Positions 1 through 8,533 of a stretch of DNA of 64,000 nucleotides are shown here, one piece after another. Under the pieces are notes generated by a model that was given only the letters and a program-made list of their open reading frames with translations, was not told where the DNA came from and searched no databases. The DNA is from Amycolatopsis circi (lineage in GTDB: Bacteria > Actinomycetota > Actinomycetes > Mycobacteriales > Pseudonocardiaceae), in NCBI RefSeq assembly GCF_003385235.1, contig NZ_PQIA01000015.1, positions 1 to 64,000 of the forward strand. Direction: 5' to 3'. Position 1 is the first letter of the stretch. Each line of letters opens with the position of its first letter. The translations under genes and the position numbers were made by a program.

Positions 1-2
1 AG

Positions 3-2675
3 CTCGAGGATGTGTATAAGCAACAGCCGGCGCTGTCCTGGGCACTGGACAGTGCACTGCCCGCGGCGGACGGCACCGCCGCGGGCAGTGCACTGTCCAG
101 TGCCCAGGACATCGCCGGACTGAAGCCGGCTGTGGTCCCGGGGACGCCGCTGACGAGCATGATCGCCAACGGCGAGTATCCCGATCCGCTGTACGGCCAC
201 ATCGTGACCGACACCGTTCCGGACACCCTCAAGGACACCGGCTACTGGTACCGGGTCGCGTTCCGGGTGCCGAAGCTGGTTCCAGGGCAGCGATTCTGGC
301 TGCAGTTCGACGGGATCAACTACCTCGGGACCGTCTGGCTCAACGGCACCCGAGTCGGCACTGTCGAGGGCGCGTTCAAGCGGGCGGTCTTCGAGGTCAC
401 GGACATCGTGGCGAAGGCCGATGGGATGGCCTGGCTGGCAGTGCTGGTCGGAAAGCTCGACTACACCGACCCGCCCGCGCTGCCGAGTTACGCCAGCGGC
501 GTCACGCGCGGCGGCCGCAACGGCGGCCCGACCGGAATCACGCTGAAGAACGGCCCGACTTTCTTTTGCACCGCTGGCTGGGACTGGCTGCCCACCATCC
601 CTGACCGGGATCTAGGCATCTGGCAGCCGGTCACCTGGCGTACGACTGGACCGGTTCGGCTGGCCGACGTGCAGGTCACCTCCACGCTGTCGAAGGACTT
701 GCGCACGGCGGACGTCGCCGTCGAACTTGCGCTGGACAGCGCCGGTGCGAAGTCCGTACTGGTGAAGGGATCGCTCGACGGACGCGAGTTCCGGCGGACA
801 GTCAATGTTCCGGCAGGCGCGTCGTCGGTCGTACTGACGTCGAAGGACCTGGCCTGGCTGCGGTTGGACCGACCGAAGCTGTGGTGGCCCAACGGCTACG
901 GCGACCCGTACCGCTACCGGCTGTCAGTCAGCATCGAATCGGGCGGCCAGGTCCACGACGAGCGAACGGTGGACTTCGGGATTCGCCGCATCGAGTACAC
1001 GACACCGATGCGCTCGCCGTCCGGGGCGACGACCAACTGCCTGGCGATCACAGTCAACAACCAGCCGATCCTGGTAATGGGCGGCAACTGGGGCTTGGAT
1101 GAGGCACTCAAACGAATCCCCCGGGAGCGGTTGCGCGCCCAGGTGCGCCTGCATCGCGACGCCAATCTCAACCTGATCCGCAACTGGAACGGCCAAAGCA
1201 GCACCGAGGACTTCTTCGCCGCCTGCGACGAGTACGGCATCCTGGTCTGGCAGGATTTCTTCTGTTCGACCGAAGGCCCGCCCGCGGAGAACACGGCCCG
1301 CGACCTCGCCAACATCCGAGACTGCATCGTACGATTCCGCAACCACCCGTCGATCCTGCTCTGGTGCGGCGGCAACGAGGGCCCGCCGCCGCAGCCGCTG
1401 ATCGACGGCTTGGACGCACTGGTCGCCGAACTGGACCCGCAGCGCGTCGTGCTGACCAGCTCAGCCGGGGACACCGGAAAGAACCCAGTCGACGGATACC
1501 GGTCCGGCGGCCCGTATCACTGGGTACCGCCCGCGAAGCACTTTTCGCTCAACGACGGAACCCAATGGCCGCCGTTCCACAACGAGGTCGGTTCGTACTC
1601 GATCCCGACGCTGGAGTTCATCCGGAAGATGCTGCCGGAGTCTTCGTGGGAACACCCGGACGACTTCTGGGCTGACCGAGATGTGAACGGCAACGGAGGA
1701 AACGGCGGCGGGGCAGGCTACCTGCGCCTGACGGCCGAGCGATATGGGGAAGTGCGGAACCTGCCGGACTTCGCGCGCAAGTCGCAACTGATGAACTACG
1801 AGTGCATCAAAGCTATTTACGAGGCACCAGTGGCCAACATGCGGAGTGCTGGGCCATACCCGCGTACCGGGGTCATCATGTGGATGACCAATCCCGCGCA
1901 GCCGAGCTTTGTCTGGCAGATGTACAGCCACGATTTAGAGGCACACTCGTCGTTCTATGCGGTTCAGCACGCATGCCGGCGGATCAACGTAATCCTTGAC
2001 GGGCAAAGTTCCGATGTCGTGGTGGCGAACCACACGCAAGCACCGGTGCGGGGCCGCGTCGAGGTCACGCTCTACGGGCTGAACGGCGCGGAAGCCGACC
2101 GCAGTTCGTTCGAGGTGGATGCTGGAGCCTCTGACCGAACTGTAATCGGGAACGTCGCTTCGCAATTGAAGGACGTCCCGTCCGAGATTGTCTTTGTCCG
2201 CTTGGTGTTCAGGGATCCTCGAGGCTCGGAGACCGTCCGAAATTTCTATTGGATGGAGAACCCCGCACGGGCGGCCGGGTTTGCCAGTCTGGACGGGATG
2301 CCCGCAGCCGAAGTCTCGGTGATCGCCGGAATCTCCCGAGGACGAAACGGCACCGAGATGGCTGTCGATGTACGCAACATCGGGAAGTCCGTAGCGTTGA
2401 TGGTGCATCTGCAGGTTTACGACGTCCGGACCGGTGAGCGAATCTTGCCAGCCACCTTCAGCGACAATTACCTGAACTTGGCTGCCGGAGAAGCGACGAC
2501 GGTAAAAGTTCAACTGGACAACGACCAGACCCGGCAGCACCCGAACCTAGGAGTCCGAATAGATGGCTGGAAAATCGACCAGCAAGCGTCAAGCTTGCGA
2601 GGGCGAGGCACCACAGTGACCTTCAACCAGGAAGCACTGAACACTCACCCAGCAATAACCACGTTCGCCCGCTAA
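3..2675 (+). CDS. GH2-family exo-glycosidase (exo-beta-glucosaminidase/beta-mannosidase type), 5' end outside window
   Basis: The reading frame is open to the left edge, so the true start and any signal peptide lie outside the window. Counting from the GTG at 12, a sugar-binding jelly-roll (about residues 40-210) is followed by Ig-like domains and a TIM barrel. The barrel carries the clan GH-A pair: NEG in WCGGNEG (Glu about 456) as acid/base and HNEVGS (Glu about 525) as nucleophile, a spacing close to that of CsxA-type exo-beta-D-glucosaminidases. The role is probably release of terminal GlcN or mannose from oligosaccharides. Endo-beta-mannosidase-like members of the same subfamily are an alternative. 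A 35-bp palindrome lies in frame near the 5' end. Confidence 0.85.
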   Translation, partial: LEDVYKQQPALSWALDSALPAADGTAAGSALSSAQDIAGLKPAVVPGTPLTSMIANGEYPDPLYGHIVTDTVPDTLKDTGYWYRVAFRVPKLVPGQRFWLQFDGINYLGTVWLNGTRVGTVEGAFKRAVFEVTDIVAKADGMAWLAVLVGKLDYTDPPALPSYASGVTRGGRNGGPTGITLKNGPTFFCTAGWDWLPTIPDRDLGIWQPVTWRTTGPVRLADVQVTSTLSKDLRTADVAVELALDSAGAKSVLVKGSLDGREFRRTVNVPAGASSVVLTSKDLAWLRLDRPKLWWPNGYGDPYRYRLSVSIESGGQVHDERTVDFGIRRIEYTTPMRSPSGATTNCLAITVNNQPILVMGGNWGLDEALKRIPRERLRAQVRLHRDANLNLIRNWNGQSSTEDFFAACDEYGILVWQDFFCSTEGPPAENTARDLANIRDCIVRFRNHPSILLWCGGNEGPPPQPLIDGLDALVAELDPQRVVLTSSAGDTGKNPVDGYRSGGPYHWVPPAKHFSLNDGTQWPPFHNEVGSYSIPTLEFIRKMLPESSWEHPDDFWADRDVNGNGGNGGGAGYLRLTAERYGEVRNLPDFARKSQLMNYECIKAIYEAPVANMRSAGPYPRTGVIMWMTNPAQPSFVWQMYSHDLEAHSSFYAVQHACRRINVILDGQSSDVVVANHTQAPVRGRVEVTLYGLNGAEADRSSFEVDAGASDRTVIGNVASQLKDVPSEIVFVRLVFRDPRGSETVRNFYWMENPARAAGFASLDGMPAAEVSVIAGISRGRNGTEMAVDVRNIGKSVALMVHLQVYDVRTGERILPATFSDNYLNLAAGEATTVKVQLDNDQTRQHPNLGVRIDGWKIDQQASSLRGRGTTVTFNQEALNTHPAITTFAR
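35..110. repeat. Perfect 35-bp inverted repeat inside the GH2 coding frame
   Basis: Bases 35-69 are the exact reverse complement of 76-110, with a 6-base loop at 70-75. The element is read in frame as an Ala/Ser/Asp-rich stretch without stops, just before the conserved sugar-binding domain. It would form a very stable hairpin in DNA or mRNA. Its sequence does not match the other palindromes in the window. Confidence 0.9.
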
Positions 2676-2747
2676 AACCGCAGCCAACGCACCCAACCGG
2701 CGAGGCACCCACTCGACCCCCGCACCCCGATACGAAGCCTTCTCTGC

Positions 2748-2802
2748 GGTCTGAGGGTGGTTGTCAAGGCGTCTTTCCCGCCTTGACAACCACCCTCAGA
2801 CC
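2748..2802. terminator. 24-bp palindrome between convergent genes, likely bidirectional terminator
   Basis: Arms 2748-2771 and 2779-2802 are perfectly complementary, with the 7-base loop TCTTTCC. It sits between the 3' end of the GH2 gene and the 3' end of the leftward ArsR gene. There is no U-tract, as is common for actinobacterial terminators. Confidence 0.65.
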
Positions 2803-2876
2803 GTCAGCACAATCAGCTTCGGGGTGCCCCACGCAACCCCCACGGCAATGTCGCCGCCAGGCGGCGAGCCGCACTC

Positions 2877-3209
2877 TCACCCAGCAGAAGAACCCCGCTC
2901 CGCAGCACCAAGAACAGCCCCCAACAACCCAGGAAACCGCCCCTCCACATCCCCAAGGCGAACCCGCACAACCCGCCGCCGCCCCTCCGCGACAGTCCGA
3001 GTCAACCCAGCCTCCCGCAGCACCCGACAGTGATGCGAGAACGCAGGATTGCTCAGCCCCGCCTTCTCCACCAGCGTCGCACAGTCAATCGGCCCCCCAG
3101 CCTGATACATCGCCTTCAAAATAGCCCGCCGGCCAGGATCGGCGAGAGCACTGAGGATCACCGTCAGATCGAAAGACTCGACCGACGGCTCAGGCAACGT
3201 ACGCGGCAC
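2877..3209 (-). CDS. ArsR-family winged-helix repressor
   Basis: This is a small single-domain winged-helix regulator. The core reads ILSALADPGRRAIL, then a recognition helix in LSNPAFSHHCRVLREAGL and a wing RRRVVRVRL, typical of ArsR proteins. I place the start at the GTG at 3209 because GGAGGAGG lies 6-7 bases upstream; a GTG six codons earlier (3227) is possible. No cysteine-rich metal site is evident, so it may sense a non-metal ligand. It is divergent from the MFS transporter that follows, which it probably controls. Confidence 0.85.
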   Translation of the reverse strand: MPRTLPEPSVESFDLTVILSALADPGRRAILKAMYQAGGPIDCATLVEKAGLSNPAFSHHCRVLREAGLTRTVAEGRRRVVRVRLGDVEGRFPGLLGAVLGAAERGSSAG

Positions 3210-3266
3210 GAGCGGACCTCCTCCCACACTTTGACCGTCATCGAATCAGAGTCAAATGTCCCGGAT
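3210..3266. promoter_or_regulatory. Divergent promoter region of the ArsR/MFS pair
   Basis: This 57-bp gap must hold both promoters. It contains an imperfect inverted repeat, GAATCAGAGTCA (about 3244-3255) against TGACGATTC (about 3268-3276), that straddles the MFS start and could be the ArsR operator. No ribosome-binding site is seen before the MFS GTG, so leaderless translation is likely. Confidence 0.4.
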
Positions 3267-4454
3267 GTGACGATTCGACAAGCATCGAACGGTGCACGTC
3301 TGATGATCCTGGCAGCAGGCACGTTCGTGCTGGGAGTAGACGGATTCGTACTGCCAGGCCTGCTCACGGACATCTCCCGAGACCTGTCCGTAAGCGTGGC
3401 CACAGCAGGCCAGCTCACCACGACCTTCGCGATCTCCTACGCACTCGGATACCCAGTGATCGCGACGCTAGCGGGCCGAGCGGACCGCAGGGTCGTCATC
3501 GGAGCCGGGATGGCGGCGTTCCTCATCGGCATGGTCCTGCAAGCAGCAGGCCCGACCTTCAGCACCGTACTGGCCGGACGAATCATCGCCGCGCTAGGCG
3601 CAGCCGCCTTCCAAGCCAACGCCTTCGCCATAGCAGGCGTCCTAGCCCCACCGGAACGACGAGCAAGGGCATTCGCCGTAATCGGCGCAGGATCCAGCCT
3701 CGCCGCAGTGCTCGGAGTCCCGCTCGGCCTCCTGATCGGGCAGGCCTGGGGCTGGCGCGGCACCCTGTGGACGATCGTCGCGCTGGCCGCAGCAGCAGCA
3801 GCAGTCCTAGCCGGAATATTCGTCCCCTCGATGACTTTGCCCGCCACGACGATGCGCGACCGGCTCGCGATCATGGTCAACCCGCGCATCGTCACCCTCC
3901 TGGCAGTAAGCGCGCTGGTGCTGGCCCCATCGTTCTTGCTGATCGCGTACGCGTCAGCAGTAGTAGGAATCAGCTCACCGGGCAGCGCAACCGCGATTCT
4001 GCTCGCCCTGCTCACCAACGGAGCGGGCTTCTTTCTGGGCAACCGCCTCGTCGGATGGTTCGCCGACCGATTCGCCTCGCTGCCGCTGATCCTGGCCGGG
4101 CTCGGAATCGCAGGCGTGGCCGCAGCGTCGCTTTCGGTCCTCCAACAGTGGTTCGTCCCGACCCTCGCAGTGCTGTTCCTGCTGGGAATACTCGGCTCGG
4201 TACTGTTCATCCCGCAGCAAAACCGGGTGTTCGCAGCAGGCGGAGACGTCGCAGCAGTCGCGCTGAGCCTCAACGGCTCGATGAACTACGTCGGAACCGC
4301 GATCGGCGCGGGAATCGGCGGGCTCGTGCTGGCGAACGCCGGAGCGGAATGGCTCGGCCCCGCAGCGGCGGCCCTGGCAGCCCTGGTGCTCGCGATCGCG
4401 CTGGGCACCGCACCGGAACGGCGGGCGGCGAAGCTGGCCCGCGCAGCACCGTGA
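3267..4454 (+). CDS. MFS transporter, DHA1-type drug/metabolite efflux
   Basis: A roughly 395-residue, 12-segment major facilitator. The first helix has FVLGVDGFVLPGLL, followed by the loop 2-3 motif LAGRADRRVV and a proline-bearing helix 5 (GVPLGLLIGQ) typical of drug:H+ antiporters of the AraJ/CmlA kind. The start is taken as GTG 3267; a TTG at 3231 and an ATG at 3303 are alternatives. Divergence from an ArsR repressor suggests substrate-induced export. The substrate cannot be read from sequence. Confidence 0.85.
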   Translation: MTIRQASNGARLMILAAGTFVLGVDGFVLPGLLTDISRDLSVSVATAGQLTTTFAISYALGYPVIATLAGRADRRVVIGAGMAAFLIGMVLQAAGPTFSTVLAGRIIAALGAAAFQANAFAIAGVLAPPERRARAFAVIGAGSSLAAVLGVPLGLLIGQAWGWRGTLWTIVALAAAAAAVLAGIFVPSMTLPATTMRDRLAIMVNPRIVTLLAVSALVLAPSFLLIAYASAVVGISSPGSATAILLALLTNGAGFFLGNRLVGWFADRFASLPLILAGLGIAGVAAASLSVLQQWFVPTLAVLFLLGILGSVLFIPQQNRVFAAGGDVAAVALSLNGSMNYVGTAIGAGIGGLVLANAGAEWLGPAAAALAALVLAIALGTAPERRAAKLARAAP

Positions 4455-4563
4455 ACGTCCAGTGTGGACAGACCGGAGAACGGCGGGTTGCCGTGTCCGC
4501 GGGACTGGCGGATGATGGGCGGCCAGTCCCCGTCCCGTTCCACCGCAGCCCCGGAGGCACGCG

Positions 4564-5319
4564 ATCGCCGGCAACGCCGCCGAACCCGGGCGCACGGTCC
4601 TCAGCCGCGCGTTCGCGGTGCTGGATTCCTTCCTGTCCGGCCGCCCCGAGCAGACTCACGGCGAGATCACCCGGGCGACCGGGCTCGCGCCTGCCACGGT
4701 GCACCGGCTGCTGGCCGAACTGACCGGCTGGGGCGCGTTGGAGCGCACCGGCAGAGGCCGGTACCGGATCGGGCTTCGGCTGTGGCAGCTCGGGGCGCAG
4801 GCTCCGGGCGGGCGCGAGCTGCGGGACGTCGCGCTGCCGTTCCTGCAGGACCTGCTGCAGGTGACGCACGAGGTCGTGCATCTGGTCGTCCTCGACGGGG
4901 ACCGCGCGCTGTATCTGGAAAAGCTCGAGGCGCATCCGGATGTCGTGGTGACCTCGCGGGTGGGATTGCGGTTGCCGTTGCACGCGGCGGGGCCGGGCAA
5001 GGTGCTGCTCGCGCACGCGCCGCCGGAGTGTCTCGAAAGCATTCTGACCGGCGGGCTGGAGCGGCGGGCCAGCGGGACGATCACGGATCCGGCGCGGCTG
5101 CGCCAGGTGCTGGCGGAGGTCCGGCTGCAGGGATTCTGCATTTCCCGCAACGAGATGACCGAGGGCGCGTCGTCGGTCGCGGCTCCGGTGCGCGGGCCGG
5201 GCGACCAGGTCGTCGCGGCGATTTCCGTGGTGGTGCCGAGTTGCACGCCGAATCTGTCGCCGCTGGTGCCGGTGGTCCGGATGGCCGCGCTGGGGGTCAC
5301 GCGGGCGTTGCAAGGCTGA
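4564..5319 (+). CDS. IclR-family transcriptional regulator
   Basis: An N-terminal winged helix (LSRAFAVLDSFL through ATVHRLLAEL) and a C-terminal IclR effector-binding domain (about residues 75-250, with LPLHAAGPGKVLLA and the C-terminal FCISRNEMTEGASSVAAPV) are both intact. The frame opens after a stop at 4513, yet no ATG, GTG or TTG occurs before the GTG at 4618, which would cut off the first helix. A GGAGG at 4552-4556 points to initiation near 4561-4564 (codon ATC). It lies directly upstream of the benzoylformate decarboxylase cluster and probably regulates it. Confidence 0.85.
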   Translation: MAGNAAEPGRTVLSRAFAVLDSFLSGRPEQTHGEITRATGLAPATVHRLLAELTGWGALERTGRGRYRIGLRLWQLGAQAPGGRELRDVALPFLQDLLQVTHEVVHLVVLDGDRALYLEKLEAHPDVVVTSRVGLRLPLHAAGPGKVLLAHAPPECLESILTGGLERRASGTITDPARLRQVLAEVRLQGFCISRNEMTEGASSVAAPVRGPGDQVVAAISVVVPSCTPNLSPLVPVVRMAALGVTRALQG

Positions 5320-5323
5320 GGAA

Positions 5324-5344
5324 CTTTTCCGCTGAGTGGAAGAG
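5324..5344. promoter_or_regulatory. Candidate IclR operator upstream of the aromatic operon
   Basis: CTTTTCC, seven bases, then GGAAGAG form an inverted repeat with one mismatch, 72 bp before the decarboxylase start and 5 bp after the IclR stop. IclR proteins often bind short palindromes with TTCC/GGAA half-sites. The link to this IclR is inference. Confidence 0.45.
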
Positions 5345-5415
5345 GGGCTGGGCGGCCGGGAACCGAGCCGGGACACTCCGGACCCACCTGCTTCGCACTG
5401 CCCGAGGAGAAGTCC

Positions 5416-7032
5416 GTGAGCCCTGCCCCGACCGTTCGCGACGCCGCGTTCGACGTGCTGCGCCGGTTCGGCGCCACGACGGTGTTCGCCAATCCCGGGT
5501 CGACCGAGATCGCGCTGCTCACCGACCTGCCCGACGACCTCGAATTCGTGCTGGCGCTGCACGAGGGTTCGGTGGTCGGCATGGCGACCGGCTGGGCGCT
5601 CGCGAACGACCGGCCCGCGGTCGCCATCCTGCACACCACCGCCGGGCTCGGGAACGCGGTCGGCGCGCTCGCGACCGCCCGGGTCAACCGCGCGCCGATG
5701 GTCGTGCTCGTCGGGCAGCAGGACCGCCGCCACCTCGCGCTGGAGCCGTTCCTGACCGGCCATCGGCTCGACGACCTGGCCCGTCCCGCGCCGGTGTGGA
5801 TCGCGGAACCGCCGCGTGCACAGGACGTTCCGGGCGCGCTGGCCCGTGCCTGGCACGAGGCGCGCGAGCACCGCGGCCCGGCGCTGGTGATCGTGCCGAT
5901 GGACGACTGGTCGGAACCGGCGGCCGTGGACGAGCCGCTGCCCGCCCCGGCCAAGCTGGTCCGCGCGAACGCCGCCGAGCCCGCGGTGCTGGCCGAGCTG
6001 GCGGAATTCCTCAGTACCGCAAGCAATCCGGTGCTCGTCGCAGGTGCCGGAGCCGACGATCCCGAGTCGTGGCGCGGGCTGACCGCGCTGGCGGAGAAGC
6101 TCGCCTGTCCGGTGTGGCAGGAGGCGTTCGGCGCGCGCGCCGGATTCCCGCAGGACCACCCGCAGTTCGCCGGACATCTGCCGCCGGGCCGCGAAGGATT
6201 GCGGAAAGCGTTGTCCGGCCACGACGCGGTGCTTTCAGTCGGTGCGCCGGTTTTCCGCCAGTACCCGCGGGAACCGGGACAGCTGACCGAGCCGGACACG
6301 CGCATCGCCGTGGTCACCGACGATCCGAACGAAGCGCACCGCAGCCCGGTCGACCTTGCCGTGCTGGCGCGGCCGTCGGCGGTGTGCGGTCCGCTGGCGG
6401 AGCTGATTCCGGCGAGGGAAGCGGGGCCGGGAAAGATCGGCCGGACCGTCGAGCTGCCTGGAGCGCCGGAGAACGGCGCGCCGCTGGGACCGGACCACGT
6501 GTTCGGTCTGCTCGCTCGCCAGTTGCCCAAGGACACGGTGCTGGTCGAGGAATCCCCGTCGAGCCGCCCGTTGCTGCACGCGTACGTGCCGGCCCGCGAG
6601 CCGCTCGGATTCCTCAGCGCGGCCATGGGCGGGCTCGGGTTCGGCATTCCGGCGGCGATCGGGCTGCGGATGGGCGGACTGAAACGGCCGGTGGTGGCGG
6701 TGATCGGGGACGGCTCGTCGCTGTACTCGATCCAGGCGTTGTGGAGCGCCGCGCATTACGGCGTCGGCGTCCTGGTGATCGTGCTGTCCAACGGCGGCTA
6801 CGCGATCATGGACAAACTCGCCGTCCGGCACGGCGAACGCACGGCCGGGGGCGGAAAAGCGCCGTGGCCTGGGTTCGACGAGGTGAGCGTGAGCGGCCTC
6901 GCGAAGTCGCTCGGCTGCCCGGCGCGGCGGGCGGAAACCTACGAGGAACTGGAGTCAGTGTTGAACGAGGTGCTGCCGACGTTGGCCGCGCGCACGGAAC
7001 CGCTGGTGCTGGAAGTGGCGGTGACGGCATGA
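5416..7032 (+). CDS. mdlC: Benzoylformate decarboxylase (ThDP-dependent)
   Basis: Converts phenylglyoxylate (benzoylformate) or related 2-oxo acids to aldehyde and CO2 in the mandelate pathway. It has the three domains of ThDP enzymes in a usual length of 538 residues. The N-terminal NPGSTE supplies the ThDP-activating glutamate. LALHEGSVVGMATG and LHTTAGLGNA match the substrate-binding region of BFDC, including the early active-site His. The C-terminal GDGSS...SNGGYAIM is the Mg/ThDP motif. GTG start at 5416 follows GAGGAG. It overlaps the aldehyde dehydrogenase by 4 bases (ATGA), so the two are co-translated. Other aromatic 2-oxo acids are possible substrates. Confidence 0.88.
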   Translation: MSPAPTVRDAAFDVLRRFGATTVFANPGSTEIALLTDLPDDLEFVLALHEGSVVGMATGWALANDRPAVAILHTTAGLGNAVGALATARVNRAPMVVLVGQQDRRHLALEPFLTGHRLDDLARPAPVWIAEPPRAQDVPGALARAWHEAREHRGPALVIVPMDDWSEPAAVDEPLPAPAKLVRANAAEPAVLAELAEFLSTASNPVLVAGAGADDPESWRGLTALAEKLACPVWQEAFGARAGFPQDHPQFAGHLPPGREGLRKALSGHDAVLSVGAPVFRQYPREPGQLTEPDTRIAVVTDDPNEAHRSPVDLAVLARPSAVCGPLAELIPAREAGPGKIGRTVELPGAPENGAPLGPDHVFGLLARQLPKDTVLVEESPSSRPLLHAYVPAREPLGFLSAAMGGLGFGIPAAIGLRMGGLKRPVVAVIGDGSSLYSIQALWSAAHYGVGVLVIVLSNGGYAIMDKLAVRHGERTAGGGKAPWPGFDEVSVSGLAKSLGCPARRAETYEELESVLNEVLPTLAARTEPLVLEVAVTA

Positions 7033-8489
7033 CGTTGCTTGGAAGCGAATGGCAGGGCCGGATCTTCTCCGGCGGCTGGATCCCCGGCGCGGGCGGCGAA
7101 TACGACGCGGTCGAGCCAGCCACCGGGGACAAGCTGGCCCGGGTCGGCGCGGCGGCTCCGGAGGACGTCGCCAAGGCAGCGGCGGCCGCACAGGAAGCGC
7201 AGCGGGAGTGGGCCGCTCGGCCGTACGACCAGCGGGCGCGGGTGTTGCGCCGGGCGGCGCGGCTTTTCGAGGACCACGGCGACGAGATCGACGAATGGCT
7301 CATCCGGGAATCCGGTGCCACGCGGGGATTCGCGCAGTTCCAGACCCGCGCGGTCGCGGCCGAGGAATGCCACGAAGCCGCTGCGCTGGCCGCGCATCCG
7401 TACGGGGAACTGTTGCGTTCCAGCCAGCCTCGGCTGTCGATGGCGCGCCGGGTACCGGCCGGGGTGGTCGGCGTGATCTCGCCGTTCAACGCGCCGGTGA
7501 TCCTGTCCATCCGCGCGATCGCACCCGCCCTGGCGCTCGGCAACGCGGTGCTGGCGAAGCCCGACCCGCGCACCGCGGTGTGCGGCGGCGTCGTGCTGGC
7601 CCGGATCTTCGAGGAAGCCGGGCTGCCCGAAGGTCTGTTCCACCTCCTGCCCGGCGGCGCGGACGTCGGCGCGGCGCTGGTCGAGGACCCGCTGGTGCGC
7701 GTCATCGCGTTCACCGGTTCGACGAACGCGGGCCGCCGGATCGCCGCGGCGGCGGGGGAGCGGCTCAAGCGCGTGCACCTCGAACTCGGCGGCAACTCGG
7801 CGCTGGTCGTGCTCGCGGACGCGGACGTCGAGCAGGCCGCGTCGGTTGGTGCGTTCGGTTCGTTCAACCATTCCGGGCAGATCTGCATGGCGACCGGACG
7901 GCACCTGGTCGCGGCCGAAATCGCCGACGACTACGCCGCCGCGCTCGCCGAACACGCGGCCAAGCTGACCGTCGGAAACCCGGCGAACGGCGACGTCGCG
8001 GTCGGTCCGCTGATCGACGCGGGACAGCGCGACCGCGTGCACTCGGTGGTCACCGGGAGCGCCGAGGCCGGCGCGAAGATCGCCACCGGCGGCACCTACG
8101 AGGACCTCTTCTACCGCCCGACCGTCCTTACCGACGTCCCGCTCGGCGCGCCCGCCTACGCCCAGGAGGTGTTCGGCCCGGTCGCGCCGGTCGTGCCGTT
8201 TTCCACAGTGGACGAAGCGGTCCGCCTGGCCGGCGGTACCGAATACGGGCTGTCGCTGGGCATCCTGACCCGGGACGCCGCGCGGGGCCTGGCACTGGCC
8301 GAGCGGATCCCGTCCGGCCTGGTGCACATCAACGACCAGACGGTCAACGACGAAGCCCTCGCGCCGTTCGGCGGGGTGGGGGATTCGGGCACCGGCTCCC
8401 GGCACGGCGGCGCGCAGGCCAACCTGGAGGCGTTCACCGAAACCCAGTGGGTCACCGTGCGCGGCGACCTTCCGCAGTATCCGTTCTAA
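7029..8489 (+). CDS. Aldehyde dehydrogenase, benzaldehyde dehydrogenase type
   Basis: NAD(P)-dependent oxidation of the aldehyde made by the upstream decarboxylase to the carboxylic acid (benzaldehyde to benzoate in the simplest reading). Family landmarks are present: SPFNAPV, the cofactor motif FTGSTNAGRRI, the general-base ELGGNS and the catalytic cysteine in NHSGQICMA. The C-terminal FGGVGDSGTG is near-canonical. Length of 486 residues is typical of the vanillin/benzaldehyde dehydrogenase group. It overlaps the preceding gene by ATGA and is followed 44 bp later by the transporter. Confidence 0.88.
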   Translation: MTLLGSEWQGRIFSGGWIPGAGGEYDAVEPATGDKLARVGAAAPEDVAKAAAAAQEAQREWAARPYDQRARVLRRAARLFEDHGDEIDEWLIRESGATRGFAQFQTRAVAAEECHEAAALAAHPYGELLRSSQPRLSMARRVPAGVVGVISPFNAPVILSIRAIAPALALGNAVLAKPDPRTAVCGGVVLARIFEEAGLPEGLFHLLPGGADVGAALVEDPLVRVIAFTGSTNAGRRIAAAAGERLKRVHLELGGNSALVVLADADVEQAASVGAFGSFNHSGQICMATGRHLVAAEIADDYAAALAEHAAKLTVGNPANGDVAVGPLIDAGQRDRVHSVVTGSAEAGAKIATGGTYEDLFYRPTVLTDVPLGAPAYAQEVFGPVAPVVPFSTVDEAVRLAGGTEYGLSLGILTRDAARGLALAERIPSGLVHINDQTVNDEALAPFGGVGDSGTGSRHGGAQANLEAFTETQWVTVRGDLPQYPF

Positions 8490-8533
8490 CCGAAGCATCC
8501 GCCCAGGTCCCCTCCGACGACGCAGGTGATGAC

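Noticed and set aside
2761..3124. Two rightward frames over the palindrome and the ArsR gene
   Set aside because: They are Pro/Ser/Gln-rich antisense shadows of the ArsR gene.
4270..6647. Two overlapping leftward open frames (650 and 663 codons) opposite IclR and mdlC
   Set aside because: Composition is typical of antisense shadow frames; the rightward genes have clear family motifs.
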